A DNA stretch of 64,000 bases from Mannheimia pernigra (GTDB taxonomy: Bacteria; Pseudomonadota; Gammaproteobacteria; Enterobacterales; Pasteurellaceae): positions 806,001 through 870,000 of the forward strand of contig NZ_CP055305.1 in the NCBI RefSeq assembly GCF_013377995.1. The letters run 5' to 3'. The translations under genes were made by a program, and so were the position numbers. Shown in pieces: positions 1 through 8,984 of this stretch; position 1 is the first letter of the stretch, and each line of letters starts with the position of its first letter. The notes under the pieces are model-generated. The model searched no databases. It was given only the letters and a program-made list of their open reading frames with translations, and was not told where the DNA came from.

Positions 1-1432
1 TGCGGTTTCGCATCAAGGCAGTATGATAGCTAGCCTAAAAGATGATGTTGAAATTTATGCAGGCAAAGATTTCCACTCGACAAGCGGTCAAATTTTAGCA
101 AAAAATCGCATAGCGTTAAGTGCGGAGAAAGTGACATTCGACACGGCACACAATACGGCGAATAACCATCATCACAGCAGTGATTTAAAATTTGGTCAGT
201 TTACGCGGGTGATTTCACCGATTATTGACTTAGTACAGTCAGTGGAAAGCACATTGAAAGACAAAGAGGCCTCAGACCGAGTGAAGGCAGCACAAGTGCT
301 GGGTTTAGCGGCACAGGGTTATATTTTAAACAACACCGTAAATAACGCCTTAAATCACAAAGATAACTCGGTATTATTCCGAGTAGAAACGGGGACAGGC
401 TTAGCACACTCTCGCCAAAGTGGTGAAAACCGAGTGTCTGAAAGCTTAGGCAACCAAGTGAATGCACAGCATATCCATATTGAAGCCCGCAGTGGTAAAT
501 TAAGCGCCATCCAAACGGACTTCACTTCAAAAGACGAGCAAGGCAAACGGCTGGCAAACAGCAGTGTGACGCTATCAGGCAGGGAAGGTGTTGAGCTACT
601 TGCCGGAGAAAGTACGGGCTATCAACGTCATAAGAACCAAAGCTATGGTACGGAAGTCGGCACGGCATTAAGTGTGGGGGCGAAAACCGGCTGGTCGTTC
701 TATGCCAAAGAGGGTTTCCAAAAAGGTAAGCAAACCTCAGAAAGCACGACATACCACAACAGCCATATAGACAGCGAGACCTTCAGGCTAAATAGTGGTG
801 GTGATGTGACAATGAAAGGGACAACCGCCCACGCGAATAGCATTCACGCCGATATTGACGGTAAGCTGCATATTGAGAGCTTACAAGACAGCCATCACTC
901 GAAAAGCACTCAAGGTGGGCTAAACACCAAAGTGGAGTTTGGTTTTGGTAGCAGTTGGGAATTTAGCGGGAATGCCAACCTTTCCGGTGGTAAATCGAAT
1001 GCCGGTGGTGTGACGAAGCAAAGCGGTTTATTTGCCCAATCAGGCGGCTATCACATTACTGCCGATGAAGTCGAATTAAACGCAGGAGCAATCGCTTCAA
1101 CCAATCCTGATAACAGCGAGCTGACGACTAACGCTATTACCTTTAGTGATATACAGAACCACAGCCAACACCAAGCGACAAGTGGTTCACTATCGGGCGG
1201 ATATTCACAATCAAATGGAGTGAGTGGCAGCCCTGGAATGCCGATGCACAGCCAAGGTAATGACAATAGCACAACCAAAGCGACGCTGACGGAAGGGAAA
1301 ATCACGCTGAACAAAGACAGCACGCCAACGCAAACCACAGCGAAAGCGTTGGGGATTAACACGGAGTTAAGCCAAGCCCACCGAGCAGTTGAACAGCCGA
1401 AAGATATCAATCAGGTGTTGAAAGAGCAACAA
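1..1432 (+). repeat. Long direct repeat, copy 1 (FHA/pretoxin region)
   Basis: Bases 1-1432 match 5106-6537 (offset 5105) almost base for base, and match 9268-10699 with a few more differences. Copy 1 leaves the shared sequence abruptly after the codons for KEQQ, where copies 2 and 3 read TVSQSVGQ and copy 1 reads ILSQSAGQ. Such identity gives ready substrate for homologous recombination that would exchange the downstream toxin. Confidence 0.95.
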
Positions 1433-3547
1433 ATCTTATCACAATCTGCCGGACAGGTTTCCGGTGCGGTAATAAGTTATGCGGATAAACAGCGTGAGGA
1501 GATAAAACAAGCGGAAGAAAAAGCACGGAAATCTGCTAAAGAAGCGGAGCAAGCAGGAGATATTGTCACAGCTCAAGTGAAATATCACGAGGCACAAATG
1601 CTTGAACGAGAAGCGGCTCGCTGGGAAACCGGGGGGGATAAAAAACGTCAAGTTAATGCAGTTGCGGCAGCATTAAGCCTTGCGGTGGCAGGCAAGCCGG
1701 CGGAAGCGATTGCCGCGGGCGCAGCATCGCCTTACATTAATGAGATCATTAAAGATATTACGGATAATGAAAACCTTAAAGCCCTTAATATACCGCTGCA
1801 TATTCTATGGGGAGCGGTAGAAGCTGAACTGGCAGGCGGCAATGCCAAAGTAGGAGCAGTAGCAGCGGGTGTTGGAGAAGTTGGTGCAACAGTATTAGCA
1901 CAGTCGGTATATGGTAAAGTTGCGTCGGATTTAACCACAGAAGAAAAAGCTAACCTATTGGCTTCAGCAAAATTACTGGCGGGGATTGCAAGTGGCGCAG
2001 TAAATACAGGCAATGGAGCTGAAACTTTAGCGAATGCAAGTGTTGGAATGACGGTGGCTGAAAATGCGGTAGAAAGCAATTATCTTTCAGATTGGCAAAA
2101 GGCACAGCGAGCGAAAGAGCTGAAAGCGTGTGATGGAAGCGGCTATTGTGAATTTAAAATCAATGCCTATTGGACGGCTGTCGATTTAGGGCAAGATACT
2201 TCTTTTGTCAGTGGTTTAGCTTCGGGTATACCGGTAGCGATTGTGGAGGGCGTATCAGATGTTATAAATATGGCATTGAGCCCGATAGAAACACTTGAAG
2301 CCATCAAAGTGATGATTACCCAAGATGATGCCTTTAATAAATGGGCAGAGGCAACGAAACAGTCTTATGTTGAACGGATTGAAAAATTACAATCTGAATA
2401 TGAAAAAGCTGGTGCTTCAGGTTCATTTAATGCGGGGCTGGAAACCGGTCGTTTATTGACTGATATTGCCGGTATTGTCGCTGGTGGTGCGGGAGTGGCT
2501 AAGGTTGGTGTATCAGCAGTGAATAAAGGTATTAAATCAGCAGCGAAAAATGTAAAAGCACTGAATATAGATAGACCTAAATTTGCAACTTGTTCATTCC
2601 ATGGCGATATGGAAGTTAAAACAGATAAAGGCTATCGACCGATTTCATCAATTAAAGTGGGCGATAAGGTACTGGCGAAAAATGAAATAACCGGTATAAC
2701 CACCTATCAGAAAGTTCAAGCTCACTACAGCAATCCGTATGATTATACGGTGTATGTAGAAGTTATAGATAATAGAGGAAAATACCAAACTATTGTGTCA
2801 AATAAAATTCACCCGTTCTTTGCACAAGTGTTATCAGGTATCGCCCCAATCTCTTCAGAGGGACATCACTACAAAGGAGAGATAGCAAAAGCCCAATGGG
2901 TTGATGCTCAGTATCTGCAAAAAGGTTATCGTTTGTTATCAGCAAACGGCGAGTGGCAGACGGTGTCGAACGTGACGCAAAAAGCAGAAGAACTTAAAGC
3001 CTATAATATGACGGTGGATAAAGACCACACTTACTTTATTAAAGGAGCAAAAGCCGATAATGAAGGGGTATGGGTGCATAATGATTGTTGGTATGCTTTA
3101 CCGGATGGTGCAAAACAGATTGCCAATATAGATGGGTATAAAGCTTATCAGTTTAACGATCATAGTGGTAATTTTGTAACCGTTATTCAAAAAGATAAAA
3201 ATCGTTTTGAAACACTCGATCACCGAGGAAGTGAAATTATTCTGCCTAAGCAAGGAGGATGGGATAGTGCTAGAAATTTAGCAATAGAAAAATTAGGTAG
3301 CTTAGGTTATGACGCTATGCCTTTAATTGGAAATTTAGAAATTAGTGATGGATATGGAAAAGTTGTTGGTCGTATATCTTCAGATGGGAAAAAAGGTTGG
3401 CGATTAGATTATGACCCAGAAATCGGAATGCATATAAACATTTTTGATTATACCAATGGCAAAGGAGCTAAAGCAGTCAAAGAAGTAATTCCATTCGAAG
3501 GTAATAAAGATGATTTTAATCGTTACCTTAAACATTTAAATAGATAA
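1..3547 (+). CDS. cdiA: CdiA C-terminal part with Hint pretoxin and toxin 1 (5' end outside window)
   Basis: This is the 3' part of a contact-dependent inhibition effector, a two-partner-secreted surface protein that delivers its C-terminal toxin into neighbouring cells. The frame is open from base 1, so the ATG at 23 is internal and the N-terminal secretion domain is missing from the window. Counting from base 23, residues 1-470 are the FHA-like repeat region. The pretoxin region ends in VESN at about 683 (bases 2069-2080), a variant of the usual VENN. A hydrophobic entry-type segment follows. A Hint autoprotease domain runs from Cys857 (ATCSFHGD) through NKIHPFF to VWVHN at 1016-1020, and the last 154 residues are the toxin. 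Its conserved-looking part reads LDYDPEIGMHINIFDYTNGK. That motif is familiar from polymorphic toxins, but I cannot assign an activity. Immunity gene follows after 12 bases. Confidence 0.9.
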   Translation, partial: AVSHQGSMIASLKDDVEIYAGKDFHSTSGQILAKNRIALSAEKVTFDTAHNTANNHHHSSDLKFGQFTRVISPIIDLVQSVESTLKDKEASDRVKAAQVLGLAAQGYILNNTVNNALNHKDNSVLFRVETGTGLAHSRQSGENRVSESLGNQVNAQHIHIEARSGKLSAIQTDFTSKDEQGKRLANSSVTLSGREGVELLAGESTGYQRHKNQSYGTEVGTALSVGAKTGWSFYAKEGFQKGKQTSESTTYHNSHIDSETFRLNSGGDVTMKGTTAHANSIHADIDGKLHIESLQDSHHSKSTQGGLNTKVEFGFGSSWEFSGNANLSGGKSNAGGVTKQSGLFAQSGGYHITADEVELNAGAIASTNPDNSELTTNAITFSDIQNHSQHQATSGSLSGGYSQSNGVSGSPGMPMHSQGNDNSTTKATLTEGKITLNKDSTPTQTTAKALGINTELSQAHRAVEQPKDINQVLKEQQILSQSAGQVSGAVISYADKQREEIKQAEEKARKSAKEAEQAGDIVTAQVKYHEAQMLEREAARWETGGDKKRQVNAVAAALSLAVAGKPAEAIAAGAASPYINEIIKDITDNENLKALNIPLHILWGAVEAELAGGNAKVGAVAAGVGEVGATVLAQSVYGKVASDLTTEEKANLLASAKLLAGIASGAVNTGNGAETLANASVGMTVAENAVESNYLSDWQKAQRAKELKACDGSGYCEFKINAYWTAVDLGQDTSFVSGLASGIPVAIVEGVSDVINMALSPIETLEAIKVMITQDDAFNKWAEATKQSYVERIEKLQSEYEKAGASGSFNAGLETGRLLTDIAGIVAGGAGVAKVGVSAVNKGIKSAAKNVKALNIDRPKFATCSFHGDMEVKTDKGYRPISSIKVGDKVLAKNEITGITTYQKVQAHYSNPYDYTVYVEVIDNRGKYQTIVSNKIHPFFAQVLSGIAPISSEGHHYKGEIAKAQWVDAQYLQKGYRLLSANGEWQTVSNVTQKAEELKAYNMTVDKDHTYFIKGAKADNEGVWVHNDCWYALPDGAKQIANIDGYKAYQFNDHSGNFVTVIQKDKNRFETLDHRGSEIILPKQGGWDSARNLAIEKLGSLGYDAMPLIGNLEISDGYGKVVGRISSDGKKGWRLDYDPEIGMHINIFDYTNGKGAKAVKEVIPFEGNKDDFNRYLKHLNR

Positions 3548-3559
3548 AGAGAAAACTGT

Positions 3560-3949
3560 ATGCCAACATTATTTGATGAATGTAGAGAAGTATTATCTGA
3601 ATACTTTACCCTTCTTTCCCTAGAAGAGGAAGAATTAGTTTTGAATGAATTTAATAAATATCCGTTTAAATATGGCAGCATAGAGAATGATATGAATATT
3701 GTTGAGAGCATAGATTTCTTTTCTTTTCTTAAGCTTATAAGTAAAAAAGAACTTAATGAGGATGTTTGTATACTTTCTGACACAAAAGGGATTCCTTTTT
3801 TTAAAACTAAATTATTGTTAGCATTAGATAATATAGATGACATCTCTGCGTTATCAAAAAATGTGTTTTTTTTAGGGGATGGTTATTTGGCTCAAGTTGT
3901 AGATAAAAATCCTCCCATTAGTATTTTTAGGCTAAAACAAAAGAATTAA
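3560..3949 (+). CDS. cdiI: CdiI immunity protein for toxin 1
   Basis: A 129-residue soluble, acidic protein with no signal peptide or membrane segment, starting 12 bases after cdiA. This position directly behind the toxin is where the cognate immunity gene lies in all CDI systems. It begins MPTLFDECREVLSEYF and ends with a Phe/Ile-rich strand, a pattern I associate with annotated CDI immunity proteins, although I cannot name the family. It would bind and neutralise toxin 1 in the cytoplasm. The gene is much more AT-rich than the cdiA repeat region, as is usual for immunity genes. Confidence 0.75.
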   Translation: MPTLFDECREVLSEYFTLLSLEEEELVLNEFNKYPFKYGSIENDMNIVESIDFFSFLKLISKKELNEDVCILSDTKGIPFFKTKLLLALDNIDDISALSKNVFFLGDGYLAQVVDKNPPISIFRLKQKN

Positions 3950-4083
3950 ATTGGAGTCAAAATCAATTTAATGATTATGTCAATGCGAGACCGGATAATT
4001 TTAGGCTGGAAAATATGTCAGAAAATAGAAGTCATAAGAATGAGATGCCCGGAAGGGATAATATTGAACCTATTATTTCGTGA
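3943..4083 (+). pseudogene. Orphan CDI toxin tail (remnant)
   Basis: An open frame without a start codon overlaps the end of cdiI and runs to TGA at 4081. It encodes about 46 residues that look like the end of a nuclease-type toxin (WSQNQFNDYVNARPDNFRLE, then NRSHKNEMPG). It lies directly ahead of an ankyrin-type immunity gene, so it is best read as the last piece of a displaced toxin whose body was lost when module 1 recombined in. The function is inferred only. Confidence 0.5.
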
Positions 4084-4114
4084 TATGAAAAAATTTGAGA
4101 GAAGGAATAAGTAA

Positions 4115-4639
4115 ATGGATAAATACACTACATTGGGAGTTAATATTCTGGAAGCAATTGCTACAGATGATTTTGAGTTATTAGAAGAGCTATTCCGAAC
4201 AGGAGAAAGAAATTATTTGGAAATTTCACCTAAAGAAGGATGGAGTTGGTTGCATAAATCGTTATTAGGATTTTAATCTGAAGAACCTTCCAGAAAAATG
4301 ATTGAGCATTTAATTAGTAAGGGGCTTGATGTCAATGCCCAAGATTGCTATGGAATGACGCCATTACATTATGCAATGAGGTCAAGGAATGTTGATGCGG
4401 TAATTGCATTATTAAATGCAGGGGCAGATCCTAATATTGAAAATAAAGATCAAGTTATTCCATTATCTATGATTGGAGCGGTTCCAAAAGAATTGGAACT
4501 AATCGAGTTGATGTTGAAAAAGGGAGGAAATGTTCATTATTTCAATGGTCAGTTTGAATTGATAGAAGGTATGAAAAAATATAATGGAAATAAACCTGAA
4601 TTTAAAGCAGTTATTGAATTATTAGAGAAGTATTCTTAG
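4115..4639 (+). pseudogene. Ankyrin-repeat immunity-like gene with one in-frame stop
   Basis: Translation from ATG 4115 (MDKYTTLGVNILEAIATDDF) runs in one frame to 4639 except for TAA at 4274-4276, after 53 codons. The part after the stop has two clear ankyrin repeats (DVNAQDCYGMTPLHYAMRS and ADPNIENKDQVIPLSMIGA). Ankyrin proteins are common immunity partners of polymorphic nuclease toxins, which fits the toxin tail just upstream. The 113-residue part from ATG 4298 could still be made if it has its own ribosome site, but I see no strong one. A sequencing error at the stop is possible. Confidence 0.65.
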
Positions 4640-4684
4640 CCTGTATATAGATTTTTGCAATTCCAATACATATACGACTGGAAA

Positions 4685-4821
4685 CCCCGATGGCGCTCGT
4701 CTCCTGACGAGGTGCCAATTCTTATCTGTTACAAGCGGTTAATTATGTTAAGTATTTTGCAAATTTTAGTGATAAATCAACCGCTTGTTTTGGCACGAAT
4801 GAGACACTCGCGCCATCGGGG
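4685..4821. repeat. Palindromic inter-module spacer A with paired uptake signals
   Basis: A 137-base element bounded by the perfect inverted repeat CCCCGATGGCG / CGCCATCGGGG. Inside lie a hairpin arm pair (CTCGTCTCCTGACGAG) on the left and CGAGTGtct-like pairing on the right. The core is ACAAGCGGT ... TTTGCAAATTTTAG ... ACCGCTTGT, that is, two uptake signals facing each other. The same design recurs at 8833 and in part at 12421 and 15041. Confidence 0.85.
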
Positions 4822-4822
4822 G

Positions 4823-7152
4823 AAAAAGGTGATGGAGAGCTAGTTCAAGAGCAAGAGGGTGTACTTTCCTTTGGTGGTGCAACGACAGTGGTTGCGGAAA
4901 AAGGGGATATCACTTTAGCCGGCACGCAGTTGGTTAGCGATGGTAAGGTAAAATTATCCGCAGGGAATAATGTGAACATTACGACAGCTAAAACCACACA
5001 AAGGCAAGATGAAGCAGGCAAAAGCCATGGTTTTGGCGAAGCGGTGATTTCAGAAACAGAGCGTTTTTCCGGTTATAACCGTCAGTTGAATAGTCAAAAT
5101 GGTCATGCGGTTTCGCATCAAGGCAGTATGATAGCTAGCCTAAAAGATGATGTTGAAATTTATGCAGGCAAAGATTTCCACTCGACAAGCGGTCAAATTT
5201 TAGCAAAAAATCGCATAGCGTTAAGTGCGGAGAAAGTGACATTCGACACGGCACACAATACGGCGAATAACCATCATCACAGCAGTGATTTAAAATTTGG
5301 TCAGTTTACGCGGGTGATTTCACCGATTATTGACTTAGTACAGTCAGTGGAAAGCACATTGAAAGACAAAGAGGCCTCAGACCGAGTGAAGGCAGCACAA
5401 GTGCTGGGTTTAGCGGCACAGGGTTATATTTTAAACAACACCGTAAATAACGCCTTAAATCACAAAGATAACTCGGTATTATTCCGAGTAGAAACGGGGA
5501 CAGGCTTAGCACACTCTCGCCAAAGTGGTGAAAACCGAGTGTCTGAAAGCTTAGGCAACCAAGTGAATGCACAGCATATCCATATTGAAGCCCGCAGTGG
5601 TAAATTAAGCGCCATCCAAACGGACTTCACTTCAAAAGACGAGCAAGGCAAACGGCTGGCAAACAGCAGTGTGACGCTATCAGGCAGGGAAGGTGTTGAG
5701 CTACTTGCCGGAGAAAGTACGGGCTATCAACGTCATAAGAACCAAAGCTATGGTACGGAAGTCGGCACGGCATTAAGTGTGGGGGCGAAAACCGGCTGGT
5801 CGTTCTATGCCAAAGAGGGTTTCCAAAAAGGTAAGCAAACCTCAGAAAGCACGACATACCACAACAGCCATATAGACAGCGAGACCTTCAGGCTAAATAG
5901 TGGTGGTGATGTGACAATGAAAGGGACAACCGCCCACGCGAATAGCATTCACGCCGATATTGACGGTAAGCTGCATATTGAGAGCTTACAAGACAGCCAT
6001 CACTCGAAAAGCACTCAAGGTGGGCTAAACACCAAAGTGGAGTTTGGTTTTGGTAGCAGTTGGGAATTTAGCGGGAATGCCAACCTTTCCGGTGGTAAAT
6101 CGAATGCCGGTGGTGTGACGAAGCAAAGCGGTTTATTTGCCCAATCAGGCGGCTATCACATTACTGCCGATGAAGTCGAATTAAACGCAGGAGCAATCGC
6201 TTCAACCAATCCTGATAACAGCGAGCTGACGACTAACGCTATTACCTTTAGTGATATACAGAACCACAGCCAACACCAAGCGACAAGTGGTTCACTATCG
6301 GGCGGATATTCACAATCAAATGGAGTGAGCGGCAGCGCAGGAATGCCGATGCACAGCCAAGGTAATGACAATAGCACAACCAAAGCGATGCTGACGGAAG
6401 GGAAAATCACGCTGAACAAAGACAGCACGCCAACGCAAACCACAGCGAAAGCGTTGGGGATTAATACGGAGTTAAGCCAAGCCCACCGAGCAGTTGAACA
6501 ACCGAAAGATATCAATCAGGTATTGAAAGAGCAACAAACGGTAAGCCAATCGGTGGGGCAAATGGCGGGGGCAGCAAATGTTTACGCCAGCCAAAAAGCG
6601 CAAGAAGCGGCAGAAGTGGTAAAACGGGCGGAAACTGAGTTACAAGCGGCAGAAAAAGAGAAAAATCTTGCAAAAATTGATGAAAAACGCACCGCTTACC
6701 TTGAAGCCAAAGCGCAACAAGAAAGCTGGAGTGAAGGTGGTTCAAACAAACGCAAAGTGGATGCAGCGGTTGCTACGCTTGGTACGATTTTAGGCGGAGG
6801 CAGTGCCGGACAAGCTGCGGTTGCAGCGCTTTCTCCGGAGCTCAATGCCCAAATCCACGAGCTGACAAAAGACAGCAAAACTGCCAACCTACTGGCACAC
6901 GCCGCTTTATCAGCATTAGAAGCCAAAGTGAGTGGAACAAGTGCCACAGCAGGAGCGATAGCCGGTGCGGCAGGCGAAGCCACGGCAATGCTACTGGCTG
7001 AAACGGTGTTCAACAAACAGCCGAATGAACTTACTGCGGAAGAGAAAAACCTACTCAAAGTCGCAGGACAACTTGCGGGAGCGGTGGCTGGACAAGCCAG
7101 TGGAGGCACAACGGCGGATATGGTGTTTGGGAGTGAGACAGCGAATAGGGCG
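4823..7152 (+). repeat. Long direct repeat, copy 2
   Basis: Aligned with 8985-11314 at offset 4162. Identity is nearly complete to about 6920 and then falls gradually towards the VENN motif. The first 1.43 kb after base 5106 is also copy 1. Copies 2 and 3 share the pretoxin type LAETVFNKQP, whereas copy 1 and the short module at 12553 share a different type (SVYGKVASDLTTEEKANLL). Confidence 0.9.
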
Positions 7153-8292
7153 GTGGAGAATAACTATTTATTCAGACACGAAGCTGAGGAATTAGCTCGT
7201 TTAAGTAAAGAGCGTGATCAATGCTTAGCTCAAGGGGGAGATTGTTCCGCATTACAAGCAAGAATTAACGAATTAGGAGCGTTAGATCGAGAAAGAAATA
7301 AGAGATTAGATGAAGCTTGTCGCAATAAAATGACGGCTGAATGTGCAAAAGAGCTTGTTACGCTTTCTTCCGCACATTCTAGCTTCAAAGGATATAGCCC
7401 TCGAGAAAATTTTGATCACTGGGTAGATGCCAAATTCCGAGAAGTTTCTGGGCTTCACAGTGAAATGCAAAGTCAAAGAATGGAAAATATTGCAAAACAG
7501 GCATTAATGGAAATTTCTGTAAAAGAGCCTGTAGAAAATGCGGCTATCTTGAGACAAATTACTGTGGATGCTTTAAAAGGAGATGAAACGGCTAAAGAGC
7601 AATTAAGACAAATAGGCGGTGAAATTAAAAAGGCGGTTTTATCACCGATTGATACTATCTCAGAAAATACTCGTGCGGAATTAAAACAAGCCGATGAATT
7701 AGAAGCGGCAGGTTATCGAGATGAAGCCGATTTAATTCGGATGAAAGTTTATTTATCAAATGAATTGACAGCAATTAGTGCTCTTTCAGGTATTGCTGGA
7801 TTAGCTCATTCAGGTATAAGAAATGTTGGTAAATTAGCACTTAAAGAGGGCGTATTATCAAATAAAGAAGTCAATATTGAATGGGGAAAAGGTATTCAAA
7901 AACAAGGAAAGACTTGGGAAGAATATTTACAAAAAATCTTACCTGAAGGAACTCTAGATCTTAACGAAATAAAACCTAATTTCAAAACATTTGATAGATT
8001 ACTTCCCGATGGAACAGCGATTAGTGCAAAAACGATGGATACGGTAGGTTCAAAAACCTATCAAGATCCAAAACGGATTACTTATCAGTTGAATAGGTAT
8101 GTTGATGATATGGTTAATTTTAAAGGAGACGGTAGAGGGAAGGAATTTATAACTAGTAGAGATATATCATCTAGAGAAATGTATTTGGCAATACCTTACT
8201 CAACTACTAAACAACAAATGGAAGCAATTAATAAATCAATTGATTATGCAAGATCACAGGGTGTTAAAATTATTGTTAAAGAGGTTAAATGA
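4888..8292 (+). CDS. Orphan cdiA copy 2 with nuclease-like toxin 2
   Basis: A 1134-residue CdiA fragment without the N-terminal secretion domain. The coding frame is open back to spacer A, and GTG 4888 is only the first possible start, so the copy is probably silent unless recombined into cdiA. It has FHA repeats, a pretoxin region, then VENN at residue 756 (7153-7164), a Cys-containing helical entry region, and a C-terminal toxin. The toxin carries GIQKQGKTWEEYL, FKTFD and TAISAKTMD, the pattern of the endonuclease-like CdiA toxins (PD-(D/E)XK type) known from E. coli and Burkholderia CDI. The stop overlaps the immunity start by 4 bases. Confidence 0.85.
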   Translation: MVAEKGDITLAGTQLVSDGKVKLSAGNNVNITTAKTTQRQDEAGKSHGFGEAVISETERFSGYNRQLNSQNGHAVSHQGSMIASLKDDVEIYAGKDFHSTSGQILAKNRIALSAEKVTFDTAHNTANNHHHSSDLKFGQFTRVISPIIDLVQSVESTLKDKEASDRVKAAQVLGLAAQGYILNNTVNNALNHKDNSVLFRVETGTGLAHSRQSGENRVSESLGNQVNAQHIHIEARSGKLSAIQTDFTSKDEQGKRLANSSVTLSGREGVELLAGESTGYQRHKNQSYGTEVGTALSVGAKTGWSFYAKEGFQKGKQTSESTTYHNSHIDSETFRLNSGGDVTMKGTTAHANSIHADIDGKLHIESLQDSHHSKSTQGGLNTKVEFGFGSSWEFSGNANLSGGKSNAGGVTKQSGLFAQSGGYHITADEVELNAGAIASTNPDNSELTTNAITFSDIQNHSQHQATSGSLSGGYSQSNGVSGSAGMPMHSQGNDNSTTKAMLTEGKITLNKDSTPTQTTAKALGINTELSQAHRAVEQPKDINQVLKEQQTVSQSVGQMAGAANVYASQKAQEAAEVVKRAETELQAAEKEKNLAKIDEKRTAYLEAKAQQESWSEGGSNKRKVDAAVATLGTILGGGSAGQAAVAALSPELNAQIHELTKDSKTANLLAHAALSALEAKVSGTSATAGAIAGAAGEATAMLLAETVFNKQPNELTAEEKNLLKVAGQLAGAVAGQASGGTTADMVFGSETANRAVENNYLFRHEAEELARLSKERDQCLAQGGDCSALQARINELGALDRERNKRLDEACRNKMTAECAKELVTLSSAHSSFKGYSPRENFDHWVDAKFREVSGLHSEMQSQRMENIAKQALMEISVKEPVENAAILRQITVDALKGDETAKEQLRQIGGEIKKAVLSPIDTISENTRAELKQADELEAAGYRDEADLIRMKVYLSNELTAISALSGIAGLAHSGIRNVGKLALKEGVLSNKEVNIEWGKGIQKQGKTWEEYLQKILPEGTLDLNEIKPNFKTFDRLLPDGTAISAKTMDTVGSKTYQDPKRITYQLNRYVDDMVNFKGDGRGKEFITSRDISSREMYLAIPYSTTKQQMEAINKSIDYARSQGVKIIVKEVK

Positions 8293-8801
8293 TTATGAAA
8301 AAACACGTTTTTTTAGATGTAACAAGTAAATATATTTCTATTCAAAGCTATTTAATTGGAAGGGTAAGGCTTGCTGATATAAATAGACAACCAATATTTT
8401 TGGATAGAGAAGTATGTTTTGAAGAGTTAGGTAAAGCTATTTTTTTAGAATTAGAAAAAAGTAGAGAGATTCCTGAAAAAGAATTTATGTATTATTGGGA
8501 GAATGGTGAGTTATTTACTTCTTTTGAAAAAAAAATAGATGAACAAATTATTAAAACCTATGGGTATAAAAATCATAGAGATATATGTAAAGATAGTTTG
8601 TATCTCAGTGTACAAATCTATAACAATATTCTATATGTTACCCCATATCATCAAGATGGATTAAGATCATATGGTACTGTAAGAGACAAATCAGGAAAAG
8701 GAATAGAGTTTGAATATCCTGTTGGTTTATCTGATGAAGAACTTGGTAAGGCAGTAATGGAAGCGTTTGAATATTGTACAAGTATTTATAAGAAAAAATG
8801 A
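8289..8801 (+). CDS. CdiI immunity protein for toxin 2
   Basis: A 170-residue soluble protein whose ATG overlaps the toxin stop (ATGA). A second in-frame ATG lies at 8295. It has a mixed alpha/beta look and an acidic C-terminal helix (LSDEELGKAVMEAFEYCTSI), as seen in immunity proteins paired with endonuclease-like CdiA toxins. Neutralisation of the module 2 toxin is inferred from position. Because the toxin gene lacks a start, transcription would have to come from an upstream or internal promoter for the cell to keep this immunity. Confidence 0.75.
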   Translation: MIMKKHVFLDVTSKYISIQSYLIGRVRLADINRQPIFLDREVCFEELGKAIFLELEKSREIPEKEFMYYWENGELFTSFEKKIDEQIIKTYGYKNHRDICKDSLYLSVQIYNNILYVTPYHQDGLRSYGTVRDKSGKGIEFEYPVGLSDEELGKAVMEAFEYCTSIYKKK

Positions 8802-8832
8802 TAAACCAAACCGCACAAATCCAAGAACAATC

Positions 8833-8967
8833 CCCCGATGGCGCTCGTCTCTGACGAGTGTCAATGCTTATCTGCTTCAAACGGTTAATTATGTTGAGGA
8901 TTTTGCAAATTTTAGCGGTAAATCAACCGCTTGTTTTGGCACGAGTGGGACACTCGCGCCATCGGGG
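8833..8967. repeat. Palindromic inter-module spacer B with paired uptake signals
   Basis: A 135-base copy of spacer A: outer arms CCCCGATGGCG / CGCCATCGGGG, a right-hand hairpin CGAGTG-gga-CACTCG at 8942-8956, and a core with TTTGCAAATTTTAGCGG and ACCGCTTGT. The left uptake signal is degenerate (CAAACGGTT). The reading frame of module 3 happens to stay open through it, giving a false N-terminus. Confidence 0.85.
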
Positions 8968-8984
8968 AGTTTACTCCGGCAAAG

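Noticed and set aside
222..2079. Long minus-strand open frames opposite cdiA, repeated at 5327 and 9489
   Set aside because: They are shadows of the coding strand, have no ribosome site, and recur only because the cdiA block is repeated.
2591..3082. An intein in CdiA copy 1
   Set aside because: There is no split host domain to be rejoined after it and no homing endonuclease; a pretoxin Hint domain before a terminal toxin is the better reading.
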